Part shown: one piece after another, positions 25,753-33,372 of the stretch
Numbering within the stretch: position 1 is the stretch's first letter
Layout: every line of letters begins with the position of its first letter
Program-made: the position numbers and the translations under genes
NCBI GenBank assembly: GCA_034716235.1
Contig: JAYEHH010000029.1
Location: forward strand, 1 to 33,410
Length of the DNA: 33,410 nucleotides
Direction: 5' to 3'
From: M55B174 sp034716235
Lineage (GTDB): Bacteria > Patescibacteriota > Minisyncoccia > CAIUEV01 > JAHKAQ01
Notes under the pieces: generated by a model
What the model was told of the DNA's origin: nothing
Database searches by the model: none
What the model saw: only the letters and a program-made list of their open reading frames with translations

Positions 25753-26313
25753 TTAGAATTTGATCAATCTCCCTATTGCATTAGTAATTTCCTCTTTATG
25801 TTCTTTTTCTGGAAGAAGCTTTAGAAGTTCTTTTCTGATTTCCACTGGATCTGCATCTCCAATAGGTAATTGAAGATAGGGAAAGTAAGTTTTTTTTCTA
25901 GCAATGCTGACATAGGAATCTTGAGGTAAACCATAAAAAATCCAAAAAGATTTTAGATTATTGAAACTATAAAATACCTGATCTGCTTCAATCCCTTTCT
26001 TCATTATTTTAAATTCAATCATCCTAGGTTCTTTTTTGAGATACAGACCACCCACAATAACAACCAAAATAAAAGTTATGCCCATCATCCAATTTCCCGT
26101 CCAAAAAGCTCCTATAATAACTGCCCCCATCAGGATCCCTCCTATTAAATACCATTTCTTTGTTCTTGTGTATTGTTCATATTCTCTAGCTTTCCAAGAG
26201 TAAACAATTTCTGGCTGTGATTGAGATTTTAGGGAAGAGGAAGAAGACGGAGATTGGTTCCCTGCCTTTTTTTGTTCTATTGTTTTTAAATCAATAATAT
26301 TTTGCTTATTCAT
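25753..26313 (-). CDS. Small membrane protein with PH-like soluble domain, unknown function
   Basis: The 186-residue protein has a polar Ser/Gln-rich N-terminus, a motif VYSWKAREYEQYTRTKKWYLIG at the membrane entry, two close transmembrane segments at about 57-92, and a C-terminal soluble domain with alternating strands (MIEFKIMKKGIEADQVFYSF; LKSFWIFYGLPQDSYVSI). The layout resembles two-TM proteins with a PH-like cytoplasmic domain found in Patescibacteria. Function unknown. tRNA-Arg follows 4 bp after the stop. Confidence 0.7.
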   Translation of the reverse strand: MNKQNIIDLKTIEQKKAGNQSPSSSSSLKSQSQPEIVYSWKAREYEQYTRTKKWYLIGGILMGAVIIGAFWTGNWMMGITFILVVIVGGLYLKKEPRMIEFKIMKKGIEADQVFYSFNNLKSFWIFYGLPQDSYVSIARKKTYFPYLQLPIGDADPVEIRKELLKLLPEKEHKEEITNAIGRLIKF

Positions 26314-26396
26314 CGCAATGTTTTACCTATAAAAATAAATAAGGCATTAAAAGGTTCACTTTTTTACTTATACTTTTATTTTAACATTATCGTCCA

Positions 26397-26416
26397 ATAA
26401 AAAACAGACTTTCTGT
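26397..26416 (-). terminator. Terminator of ispDE
   Basis: ACAGA and TCTGT form a 5-bp stem around AAG, followed by TTTTTT on the minus strand, 8 bp after the ispDE stop. Confidence 0.55.
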
Positions 26417-26424
26417 CTAGATTA

Positions 26425-27906
26425 CTATCTTCTTAAATCGTATGTCTTTGCAACCGATTGGCAAATAAACAAATCACCATCAAATTTTTCAATATTAAAA
26501 TTATCCATAGCTTTTATTGCTTGCGGATAAGAATCAAACTCTGCAAACAGCGTCGGCCCTGAGCCAGACAGCCCGCATTTATTAGCTGTTTTAGAAAAAT
26601 AATGACAAGTTTCAGTAATAACAGGGCACATCTCTTCGACTAACTTAAAAAAACTTTTTTTTGTTCGGTCATAGTCATTGTACATTTGAGAAGTGCTAAC
26701 TCTTTTATGTGGTCTTGCTAAAATATAAACTTTAGGAATTTTTGTATCTAGAAATTGAATTCCTTCACCTTTCCCAGTAACTAAAGCCTTTCCTGAATTT
26801 GAAATAAAAAATGGAAGATCACAACCAACCTCTAGAGCCACTTCCGCTAATTCTTTAAGTGAAAGCCCTAAATCATAAAGTTTATTCAGACCAATTATCA
26901 CAGCCGAGGCATCACTAGAACCTCCTCCTAATCCCGAACTTACCGGAATGGCTTTTATCAAATGGATATTGCAAGGTAATTTTCTTTTTGTGTATTTTTC
27001 TAATTTATTTTTAGCTTGGGTTACTAAGTTTAAATTTGTTGCGCAAACAAGAGACCCTGTTAATCTAAACTTTTTACTTTTTGAAATTGTTAAACTGTCG
27101 TAAAGATCTACCGCTTGAAATACAGATTTTATTCTGTGATATCCATCGGAAAATTTACCTAGAATTTTAAAATCAAGATTTATTTTAGCGTAAGCTTTCA
27201 CCTCAATTGCATTACTATCTCTGTTTTTAATCAAACTTTCTGCAATAATTAAATCATCAGGCACAGTTATTTTTATATTCTCAGCCTGCCCAGCAATCAT
27301 TTTTATTTTATGCCCTAATTCTTCAACCAAAGAAGCGTCGTCAGTCCCCTCAAATTTATTTTTTTTAGCAGACTTGTAAGCTTCTCTCAGAATTTCATAT
27401 TTAAACACTTGAGGAGTTTGAGCAAGCCTTAATTCACTTCTATTTACCGTCCTTTTGATAATTCTTTTTCCTTGTTTTACGGTATCTTTAACGGGAATAA
27501 CTGGAACTGTAGCTCCCGATTTTTCAGTACTTTTGATACAATTTTCAATAACATTCTTACTGATTAATGGTCTTGCTATATCATGAACCAGGACTACACC
27601 GGCTTTTTTTATTTCATTTAATCCTCTGTAAACAGAATCTTGTCTTGTCAATCCTCCAGAAATTATTTTTTTAACCTTTTTAAATTTAGATTCTTGAACT
27701 ATTTTTTTGCAATCGCTAACTCTATTTTTTCTAACAACTAAAATAATCTCATCGCACAGTTTAGATTCTTCAAACGGCAAAATTGAATGGACTAAAAGTG
27801 GTTTATTATCAAGTACGAGAAAGGGCTTGTCCTTTCCTCCCATTCTTTTGCCTTCCCCTGCTCCAACTAAAATAGCGATGTTCTTTTTTCTTTTAAGCGT
27901 AGTCAT
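26425..27906 (-). CDS. ispDE: Bifunctional IspD-IspE fusion (MEP pathway)
   Basis: Two complete enzymes lie in one 493-residue chain. Residues 9-228 are IspD (MEP cytidylyltransferase): AILVGAGEGKRMGG, VLVHDIARPLIS, RLAQTPQVFKYEIL and EGTDDASLVE. Residues 235-493 are IspE (CDP-ME kinase, GHMP family): KAYAKINLDFKILGKFSDGY with the catalytic-type Lys 241, the ATP loop PVSSGLGGGSSDAS at 322-334, GCDLPFF with the catalytic-type Asp, and GLSGSGPTLFAEF. They catalyse steps 3 and 4 of the route from deoxyxylulose phosphate to IPP/DMAPP, and dxr (step 2) lies 0.6 kb upstream. The linker is only about six residues. No frame break or internal start splits the gene. ispF is not in the window. Confidence 0.93.
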   Translation of the reverse strand: MTTLKRKKNIAILVGAGEGKRMGGKDKPFLVLDNKPLLVHSILPFEESKLCDEIILVVRKNRVSDCKKIVQESKFKKVKKIISGGLTRQDSVYRGLNEIKKAGVVLVHDIARPLISKNVIENCIKSTEKSGATVPVIPVKDTVKQGKRIIKRTVNRSELRLAQTPQVFKYEILREAYKSAKKNKFEGTDDASLVEELGHKIKMIAGQAENIKITVPDDLIIAESLIKNRDSNAIEVKAYAKINLDFKILGKFSDGYHRIKSVFQAVDLYDSLTISKSKKFRLTGSLVCATNLNLVTQAKNKLEKYTKRKLPCNIHLIKAIPVSSGLGGGSSDASAVIIGLNKLYDLGLSLKELAEVALEVGCDLPFFISNSGKALVTGKGEGIQFLDTKIPKVYILARPHKRVSTSQMYNDYDRTKKSFFKLVEEMCPVITETCHYFSKTANKCGLSGSGPTLFAEFDSYPQAIKAMDNFNIEKFDGDLFICQSVAKTYDLRR

Positions 27907-27991
27907 TATAATTTCTTAAAAATATCGTTCTACCCTCGCTTCTATCCTATTCTTTTTTTGCCATAAATAATAGACTTAACTATTGTTAACT

Positions 27992-28291
27992 TTAATCTTT
28001 ATCCCATTTACCAAACTTCCCTTCGTAATTTGAGCCTTGATCTATTTTGTTGTCATAATAATCAAGACCAGGCTTTTTGGCTGATGGATCCTCAATAGCT
28101 CGAGGGCCACCATCCTCTTCCTCGTATATCTTCCCTATCATTTCTGTAATTCTCGCCTCTTGATCGGCACTTATTTCTACCCCTAGTTCAGCTTCTAGCT
28201 TGGCAAAAAGTTCAGCTTCTTTTTTCTTTTGAATTTCTTTTTTAGTGTCAGGGTTAATGTCGGATGTAGGTACTTGCTCAAGTTTACTCAT
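27992..28291 (-). CDS. Small acidic protein A with YYDNK...GKxGKW tail
   Basis: The 99-residue product is hydrophilic and mostly Lys/Glu helix in the middle. Its C-terminal motif (GLDYYDNK, then YEGKFGKWDKD) is shared with the protein at 29789-30073; the N-termini also match (MSKLEQ versus MNKFEQ). I recognise no family. It starts 10 bp after the stop of the small membrane protein gene, a spacing kept in the paralogous copy. Confidence 0.75.
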   Translation of the reverse strand: MSKLEQVPTSDINPDTKKEIQKKKEAELFAKLEAELGVEISADQEARITEMIGKIYEEEDGGPRAIEDPSAKKPGLDYYDNKIDQGSNYEGKFGKWDKD

Positions 28292-28300
28292 AGTTTTGAA

Positions 28301-28510
28301 TTAATATTTAGAACTATCTTTTTTTGATTTTTTAAGTAATTTAAGTGAATTAACAATAACCTTCCAATGCTGGGTGATATGAACGGCTATAAGAATTATG
28401 AAAATTGGCTTAATAGCGTTAGCAAATGGGAAATTAATAAAATTTGATACTATCATTAGCCCAAATATTAATATCAGTAACCAATTTATAATCCAAATAC
28501 TTTTTTTCAT
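28301..28510 (-). CDS. Small two-TM protein, unknown function
   Basis: The 69-residue protein is almost entirely two hydrophobic helices (IWIINWLLILIFGLMIVS; AIKPIFIILIAVHITQHW) followed by a lysine-rich end, KKSKKDSSKY. Function unknown. It lies between dxr (21-bp gap) and protein A. A truncated copy of its 3' end exists at 30083-30109. Confidence 0.7.
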   Translation of the reverse strand: MKKSIWIINWLLILIFGLMIVSNFINFPFANAIKPIFIILIAVHITQHWKVIVNSLKLLKKSKKDSSKY

Positions 28511-28531
28511 AAAACTAAATTAAATTATTAT

Positions 28532-29722
28532 TTATTTATTAGAAACAAGAAGGCGACTTTTCACTTCTTTATCTACCGCCAAAATATCTTCAAGTGTTGG
28601 CTTTCTTACTGTTCGGTGTTTTTCAAGTTCTTTTTGTACCAATTGCTCTATTCCAAAATAGCCTATCTTTCCTCTCATGAAAAGCTCTACGGCAGCTTCG
28701 TTAGCAGCGTTTAATACAGCAGGAGCGGTTCCTCCTTCTTCACCTGCATCGTAAGCGTGTCTTAAACAAGGAAATTTATTCAAATCGGGAGGAGAAAACT
28801 CCATAGTATTTAGTAAGTTGAGATCAAGCTCTTTTAAATCAGGATTTTTGAGTCTCTGAGGATAAGTCAAGGCTAGTTGAATAGGTGTTTTCATAGTAGC
28901 CTCTCCTATTTGAACCTTAAGAGCACCGTCTTTAAAGGCCACCATAGAATGTGCCAAGCTCTGAGGATGGATAAGAACTTCTATCTTTTTATAAGGAATT
29001 TTAAAAAGCCAATGAGCTTCAATAACTTCTAAGCCTTTATTCATTAAAGTGGAAGAATCAATGCTTATTTTGCCTCCCATTGACCAGTTAGGATGAGCAA
29101 CAGCTTCTTTTACTGTTGCCTTCTTTAGTTTTTTAAGCGAAGTGTTTAAAAATGGTCCGCCACTACAAGTCAAAACAATTTTTTGGATACTTTCTTTCTT
29201 CTCTCCCATAAGACACTGGAAAATAGCTGAATGTTCTGAATCAACAGGGAAAAGACTAGCTTTGGGATTTTCCCTTAAGGCCTTATTGACTATGCTCCCT
29301 GCCGCTACTAAAGTTTCCTTGTTAGCAAGAGCTACTGTCTTTTGAGATTTTATAGCTTCCAATGTAGGTATTATTCCTATAGAGCCCACCACTGCATTAA
29401 AAACCAAATCCACTTTCTCTTCCGAGGCTAATTCAGCAAACCCGTCTATTCCTTCCAAAACTTTTATTTTAGCCAAACTCCCTCCGGCTAACTTTAATTC
29501 TTTTCTAAGATGTGCAGCCGATTTTCTGTCCATCATAGCAATCTTGGCAGGGTTGTATTCTTGCGCCTGTTTCAAAATACTTGCAACATTAGTATTGGCT
29601 GCCAAAGCCCTGATGCTAAATAAATCCGGGAATTTCTTTATCACTTCTAGTGTTTGTGTTCCTACAGAGCCAGTGGACCCCAGAATGGTGATTTTTCGTC
29701 TTCTTGTTTTTACTTTTTCCAT
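28532..29722 (-). CDS. dxr: 1-deoxy-D-xylulose 5-phosphate reductoisomerase
   Basis: The 396-residue enzyme makes MEP from DXP with NADPH. Motifs: NADPH site ITILGSTGSVGTQTLEVI, ALANKETLVAAG, metal/substrate site VDSEHSAIFQCL, flexible loop HPNWSMGGKISIDSSTLMNKG with EVIEAHWLF, and VLIHPQSLAHSMV. The length is normal. It is co-directional with ispDE but separated from it by two small genes. It lies between the two paralogous small genes (27992-28291 and 29789-30073), so the duplication spans it. Confidence 0.97.
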   Translation of the reverse strand: MEKVKTRRRKITILGSTGSVGTQTLEVIKKFPDLFSIRALAANTNVASILKQAQEYNPAKIAMMDRKSAAHLRKELKLAGGSLAKIKVLEGIDGFAELASEEKVDLVFNAVVGSIGIIPTLEAIKSQKTVALANKETLVAAGSIVNKALRENPKASLFPVDSEHSAIFQCLMGEKKESIQKIVLTCSGGPFLNTSLKKLKKATVKEAVAHPNWSMGGKISIDSSTLMNKGLEVIEAHWLFKIPYKKIEVLIHPQSLAHSMVAFKDGALKVQIGEATMKTPIQLALTYPQRLKNPDLKELDLNLLNTMEFSPPDLNKFPCLRHAYDAGEEGGTAPAVLNAANEAAVELFMRGKIGYFGIEQLVQKELEKHRTVRKPTLEDILAVDKEVKSRLLVSNK

Positions 29723-29788
29723 TGAAAAACATTGAAATATTAAAAATTTTTCTTTAATTTACAGAAATCTCATCTTTTCTGCCAGCAA

Positions 29789-30073
29789 TCAATCCTCCTC
29801 CCATTTTCCATATTTCCCTTGATAGTGTATATCTCCCCCCTTTTCTTCATGGTCTCTCTTGTTATCATAATAATCCAAACTAGGTCTTCTTGCGTCAAAA
29901 ATATGATCAGGACTGGTATCTATTTCCTCCATAAACATCTGCTTTACTTTTTTGGTTCTTTTTTGTTTTACTCTTCTAGTCTTCTTTTTTGTTATTTCTT
30001 CATTATCCTTTTGAGTTGGGCTTTCAAGCTCAGGCTCAGTTTTAGAAACAGATGCTTGCTCAAATTTATTCAT
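29789..30073 (-). CDS. Small acidic/basic protein B, paralogue of protein A
   Basis: This 94-residue product has an N-terminus MNKFEQASVSKTEPELESP, a lysine-rich middle (KKKTRRVKQKRTKKVKQ) and the C-terminal motif SLDYYDNK ... YQGKYGKWEED, matching protein A at 27992-28291. The middle is more basic than in protein A, so the two have diverged mainly there. No family is recognised. The start is 10 bp downstream of a remnant of the small membrane-protein gene. Confidence 0.72.
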   Translation of the reverse strand: MNKFEQASVSKTEPELESPTQKDNEEITKKKTRRVKQKRTKKVKQMFMEEIDTSPDHIFDARRPSLDYYDNKRDHEEKGGDIHYQGKYGKWEED

Positions 30074-30082
30074 GTTAATAAA

Positions 30083-30109
30083 TTAATATCTAGAACTATC
30101 TTTAATCAT
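30083..30109 (-). pseudogene. Remnant of a second copy of the 69-residue membrane-protein gene
   Basis: On the minus strand the codons ATG ATT AAA GAT AGT TCT AGA TAT TAA read M-I-K-D-S-S-R-Y-stop. The last 21 bp match the end of the intact gene at 28301-28321 in 20 of 21 positions (KDSSKY-stop). The 10-bp distance to the next ATG is the same in both copies. It is therefore a truncated duplicate, not a gene. The stretch to 30290 further upstream has no gene. Confidence 0.7.
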
Positions 30110-30293
30110 AATAATAAAATTACCAAGCATTACATTGTCTATACTAGCACATACCTGTTCATAATTCCAAAAAGTATGCTATAACAATACTAGAGAAAAT
30201 TGGAAATTCTAAATTAAAAATTTAAAATTAAGGAAAGATTTTTTTTAATAAATAGTTGTAAGTTATGAGTTGTAAGTTAGAAGTTGTGTACAA

Positions 30294-30380
30294 GGAGAGG
30301 TGACTGAGTGGTCTAAAGTGACAGTCTTGAAAACTGTTGAACCTTAACTGGTTCCGGGAGTTCGAATCTCCCCCTCTCCG
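30294..30380 (+). tRNA. tRNA-Ser (anticodon TGA)
   Basis: This is a class II tRNA with a long variable arm. Acceptor GGAGAGG pairs with CCTCTCC, anticodon stem ACAGT/ACTGT encloses CTTGAAA (anticodon TGA, codon UCA), the variable arm is about 16 nt, the T arm is GGGAG-TTCGAAT-CTCCC, and the discriminator is G73. CCA is not encoded. Upstream at 30254-30285 the flanking DNA repeats a GTTGTAAGTTA theme. Its last 19 nt (30363-30381) recur 72 bp downstream. Confidence 0.97.
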
Positions 30381-30453
30381 CTAAGTGATAAATGTTCGCC
30401 ACGTCATCCGACGTGGCGCCCGGCGCATGCCGGGCGAATCTCCCCCTCTCCGC
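30363..30453 (+). repeat. 72-bp unit behind tRNA-Ser: duplicated tRNA tail with twin hairpins
   Basis: The tail CGAATCTCCCCCTCTCCGC occurs at 30363-30381 (inside the tRNA) and again at 30435-30453, exactly 72 bp apart. Between the copies lie 15 bp ending in GTT, a 22-bp hairpin (arms CGCCACGTC and GACGTGGCG, loop ATCC) and a 16-bp hairpin (arms CCCGGC and GCCGGG, loop GCAT). The period, the 19-nt tail boundary at C56, the preceding GTT and the CCACGTC/GACGTGG hairpin all match the tRNA-His array at 19234-19449. There is one unit here, against three there. Confidence 0.95.
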
Positions 30454-30478
30454 AAGTTTGAGTTTTAGATTAAATCAG

Positions 30479-31162
30479 CTATTTCAATTTTTTATGGCAA
30501 AGCCACCAGTCATAACATTTAAATTCTCCTGCTTTTGATTTTTTGATTCTATCCTTTGCTGTTTTAACATCAGTAGCCGGAGGGATTATCACATGATCTT
30601 TTAAAATTTCATTATTGGGCCAATTAGCTGGCATAGCCACTTTATTTTTATCAGCAATTTGTATTGCCTTCACTATTCTTAATATCTCGTCCATATTTCT
30701 ACCTAATTCTTGTGGATAATAAAGCATTGTTCTAATTTTAGAATTTGCATCAACCACAAATACAGCTCTCACTGTGTTTGTTCCTTTCCCCGGATGAATT
30801 ATACCAAGAGTGTCCGCTACTTTTCCTGTGTCTGCAATTATTGGGAATTTAATCTCTACACTCATATTATCCTTTATCCATTCTTCCCATTTTATATGTG
30901 CGAATACTTGGTCAACACTTAAGCCAATCAACTCACAATTCAATGCTTTAAATTTATTGTATCTTTGTTGAAAGGCAATGAATTCTGTGGTACATACCGG
31001 TGTAAAATCTGCCGGATGGCTAAATAACACAAACCATTTTCCCTTAAAATGTGTGGGTAGTTTAATTTGCCCCTGAGTTGTTTGAACCGTTATTTCAGGG
31101 AAACAATCTCCTAATAAAGGCATCCCTTTTTTTTCATCTTGAGTGTTTTGTGCGTTTTCCAT
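30479..31162 (-). CDS. Peroxiredoxin of the Prx6/archaeal AhpC type
   Basis: The 227-residue enzyme reduces peroxides in the cytoplasm. The peroxidatic cysteine is Cys57 in HPADFTPVCTTEF. The long C-terminal arm of Prx6 enzymes is present (MPANWPNNEILKDHVIIPPA). Two further cysteines, 216 and 222, in CYDWWLCHKK have the same spacing as the resolving pair of archaeal Prx6 enzymes, so a disulfide mechanism is likely. The gene appears monocistronic, with its own promoter. Its stop lies 25 bp from the end of the tRNA-Ser repeat, on the opposite strand. Confidence 0.92.
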   Translation of the reverse strand: MENAQNTQDEKKGMPLLGDCFPEITVQTTQGQIKLPTHFKGKWFVLFSHPADFTPVCTTEFIAFQQRYNKFKALNCELIGLSVDQVFAHIKWEEWIKDNMSVEIKFPIIADTGKVADTLGIIHPGKGTNTVRAVFVVDANSKIRTMLYYPQELGRNMDEILRIVKAIQIADKNKVAMPANWPNNEILKDHVIIPPATDVKTAKDRIKKSKAGEFKCYDWWLCHKKLK

Positions 31163-31206
31163 AATATTTAAATTAAAAATTAAAGGTTACAAATGTTATT
31201 ATTTTT

Positions 31207-31215
31207 AGTATACCA
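31207..31215 (-). promoter_or_regulatory. Extended -10 promoter of the peroxiredoxin gene
   Basis: On the minus strand TGGTATACT (TGN followed by TATACT) lies about 45 bp upstream of the start at 31162. There is no good -35 box, as is usual for extended -10 promoters. Confidence 0.45.
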
Positions 31216-31318
31216 TTTTTTTAATATTTTTCATTCTTATTCATCTGATAGACTTTCGTTATTTCTTATAACTTTGTTTTTTTGTTTTGGATTTTAGGCA
31301 GAAGGGTTAGAGGTTCAC

Positions 31319-31360
31319 CCTGTTAAATAGCGAAGCTAAGTCAAAGACTTATTTAACAGG
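31319..31360. other. Three-way-junction inverted repeat
   Basis: Outer arms CCTGTTAAA and TTTAACAGG (extending by A/T pairs) enclose two small perfect hairpins side by side: TAGC-GAA-GCTA and AGTC-AAA-GACT. It lies in the 222-bp gap between the Nudix stop (31385) and the peroxiredoxin start. There is no T-run on the minus strand, so a simple terminator is unlikely. Confidence 0.6.
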
Positions 31361-31384
31361 ATGGATTTCATTTTTCAAAACTCA

Positions 31385-31948
31385 TTATTTTAGAATATCT
31401 AACTTAAACATTTTCTTTAAGGATCTGCCAATAAATGATTCTGGGGTATTCATTAATACATTTTCAATATCAACCCATTCAAATCCTGAAACTTCTTCTA
31501 ATTGAAGATTTATGTTTTTAGTTTTTGTCCTAAAAATATACATAAAGTCATAATGATAATGTTTCTTTTCTTGTTTCTTTTTATTCTCTGGGATTAAATG
31601 AGTTTCTATAAATATAGGAATACCTGTTTTTTTGTGCCAACGATCCAAAACAATATCTTTAATCCCAGTTTCTTCTTCAACTTCTCTTATCGTGGCATCA
31701 ATTACAGATGGATCTGTTTCATCTACATGCCCCCCCGGTTGAATATACATCTGCAATTTATTATGAAATATTGTTAATACCTTGTTCTCCTTCAAAATTA
31801 AAGCATTGGCGACAACATGCCCAGTAAAATTTTTTCTATCAAAAAAATTTATACAATCTTTTGTTTGATTTTTAAGAAGTTTTAAATTCTTTTCATCTTC
31901 GGGAAATTTCTGAAAATACTTTCTAATAATTTTTACTGTATTCTTCAT
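31385..31948 (-). CDS. Nudix hydrolase
   Basis: The 187-residue protein carries a Nudix box, PGGHVDETDPSVIDATIREVEEETGI in outline (about 71-96), with the metal-binding REVEEE part intact. The strand VVANALILKENKVLTIFHN precedes it and the family-like FEWVDIENVL follows. About 40 residues of helical sequence come first. Substrate is unknown; the family hydrolyses nucleoside diphosphates linked to another group. It starts 17 bp after the SAHH-like gene and is probably in its operon. Confidence 0.88.
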   Translation of the reverse strand: MKNTVKIIRKYFQKFPEDEKNLKLLKNQTKDCINFFDRKNFTGHVVANALILKENKVLTIFHNKLQMYIQPGGHVDETDPSVIDATIREVEEETGIKDIVLDRWHKKTGIPIFIETHLIPENKKKQEKKHYHYDFMYIFRTKTKNINLQLEEVSGFEWVDIENVLMNTPESFIGRSLKKMFKLDILK

Positions 31949-31965
31949 AATTTAGACATTAATCC

Positions 31966-33102
31966 TTATATGTTAATCTTTAAAATTTTATTTAGCCAAG
32001 AATTTGCAATTCTCTTTTTTATTTTATCAAATCCATCATGGATATCATTATCAAGATTATTTTTTGAAAGTTCTATGACTGTATCAATCATTTCTTTCTG
32101 GACTAACAAAATAAAATCATCAACAACAGCTCCATGAATAAAATTGACCGCATTTCCCTCATTTACAAGAAAAAAATAATGTCCATTTTTTTCATATTTG
32201 GTTATATATTTTGACACCTTCTCAGTTTCATAGTTTCTCTTTAGCCAAGATAAGTCCATTTCATCATCTGATGAAGTAATAGAAAATAAAAAAGACCCGT
32301 TATGTATGTATCTATATTCCTCTTGTTTTAGAGAGAGACTTCCTGTTGCTAGAAAAAGAATTTCCGCCTCTTTTATAGCATTTAATTTATTGTCAATTTT
32401 AGCTCCCCTTGAATGAGCAATTATTAAATTAACTGGATTAATATCAAATATGGATACTTGCGAACTCTTACTCATTATACTTGATAAAATACCATTACCA
32501 ATTTTTCCGATTCCGATAATTCCGATCCTCTTTCCATTCATTAATATTCCTTGCTCCCTTAATAAAGCCTCTGCTGAAAAAACTACTGCTTGCCCAACCA
32601 AATAATCTTCATTTTCTTTCAGTAAACTTCTTGCAACAGAAATAACCGGATATTTTAGTTTTTGTCGCAAATATTTTTGATAACCATTTTCCGTGTCTTC
32701 AATAATACCAATGAATCTATCTCCAAATTTATCCTTTACGGCATTTCCGATTTGAGCAAAATAACCACCGATGTCAAGAAACGCAATCTTATTGTTCTCA
32801 GGTATTTTTTTCAATAGATTTACTACTTCCTCAGCATTATTTACTCCTTCTCTTGAAAGGTTTAACATCTTTTGCTTTGGGAAAAACTTTAATAACTCTT
32901 GATTTATAGATTTTTGTTTTGGGATGATAGCTTCAAGACTAAAGTATTTATCCAAAGTTTTTATATAAGGAATACCCGTATCTATTATATGAGCAACAAT
33001 TATAATACTGATATTTTTAGAGATGTTAATATTTTTATCTAAAAAATTATCAGAAAAGAAAATTTCTCTATATTTTGCTTTTTGATTAATTATATAATTC
33101 AT
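31966..33102 (-). CDS. S-adenosylhomocysteine hydrolase-like NAD-binding protein
   Basis: With the start at 33102 (MNYIINQKAKY) the protein has 378 residues; a longer frame to 33195 adds 31 residues that do not look conserved. It follows the SAHH plan: FLDIGGYFA, EDTENGYQKY (compare the family EETTTGV region), YPVISVARSLLKENEDYLVG, the Rossmann motif GIIGIGKIGNG at about 194-204, and NEGNAVNFIHGAVVDDF near the end. In the catalytic stretch, the family pattern VNDSVTKSKFDN is here VARSLLKENEDY, so a Lys and an Asp remain but both Asn are lost. It may be a relative with another role. A Nudix gene follows 17 bp downstream. Confidence 0.7.
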   Translation of the reverse strand: MNYIINQKAKYREIFFSDNFLDKNINISKNISIIIVAHIIDTGIPYIKTLDKYFSLEAIIPKQKSINQELLKFFPKQKMLNLSREGVNNAEEVVNLLKKIPENNKIAFLDIGGYFAQIGNAVKDKFGDRFIGIIEDTENGYQKYLRQKLKYPVISVARSLLKENEDYLVGQAVVFSAEALLREQGILMNGKRIGIIGIGKIGNGILSSIMSKSSQVSIFDINPVNLIIAHSRGAKIDNKLNAIKEAEILFLATGSLSLKQEEYRYIHNGSFLFSITSSDDEMDLSWLKRNYETEKVSKYITKYEKNGHYFFLVNEGNAVNFIHGAVVDDFILLVQKEMIDTVIELSKNNLDNDIHDGFDKIKKRIANSWLNKILKINI

Positions 33103-33257
33103 AATAACAATCTTTTTAATTATCTTTATATGTTCGTTTTCTGTAGCAAAGCGGAAGAAAACACAATATATTCTCCTTTTTAATAAAAAAATCAAATTTA
33201 TCCCCTTTCAGAAAACCTATTGTCATTATATATTAAGAAAAATATTTTTTGAATGGC

Positions 33258-33372
33258 GTTTAACGTTTGCGAGTATCTGAAGCTTCAGTATATGCAATGT
33301 TTTGCAAAGTAAGACGAAGTAAAATATGGGAGAGTGAAATGCAACGAGCGAACCGCATATACTGTGTTAAGT
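33258..33372 (+). other. attC-like structured element at the window edge (tentative)
   Basis: A GTTTAAC (33258-33264, fits RYYYAAC) and a GTTAAGT (33366-33372, fits GTTRRRY) bracket 115 bp. Inside is a perfect 10-bp inverted repeat, CAGTATATGC (33286-33295) and GCATATACTG (33355-33364). The composition is more GC-rich and unlike the flanking AT-rich DNA. The inner stem sits asymmetrically, 21 bp from the left box but 1 bp from the right, which is not the usual attC layout. No protein gene is seen from 33196 to the end. Confidence 0.35.

Noticed and set aside
31319..31360. attC site from GTTAAAT and ATTTAAC
   Set aside because: The boxes are in the wrong order on both strands for attC (RYYYAAC must be 5' of GTTRRRY).
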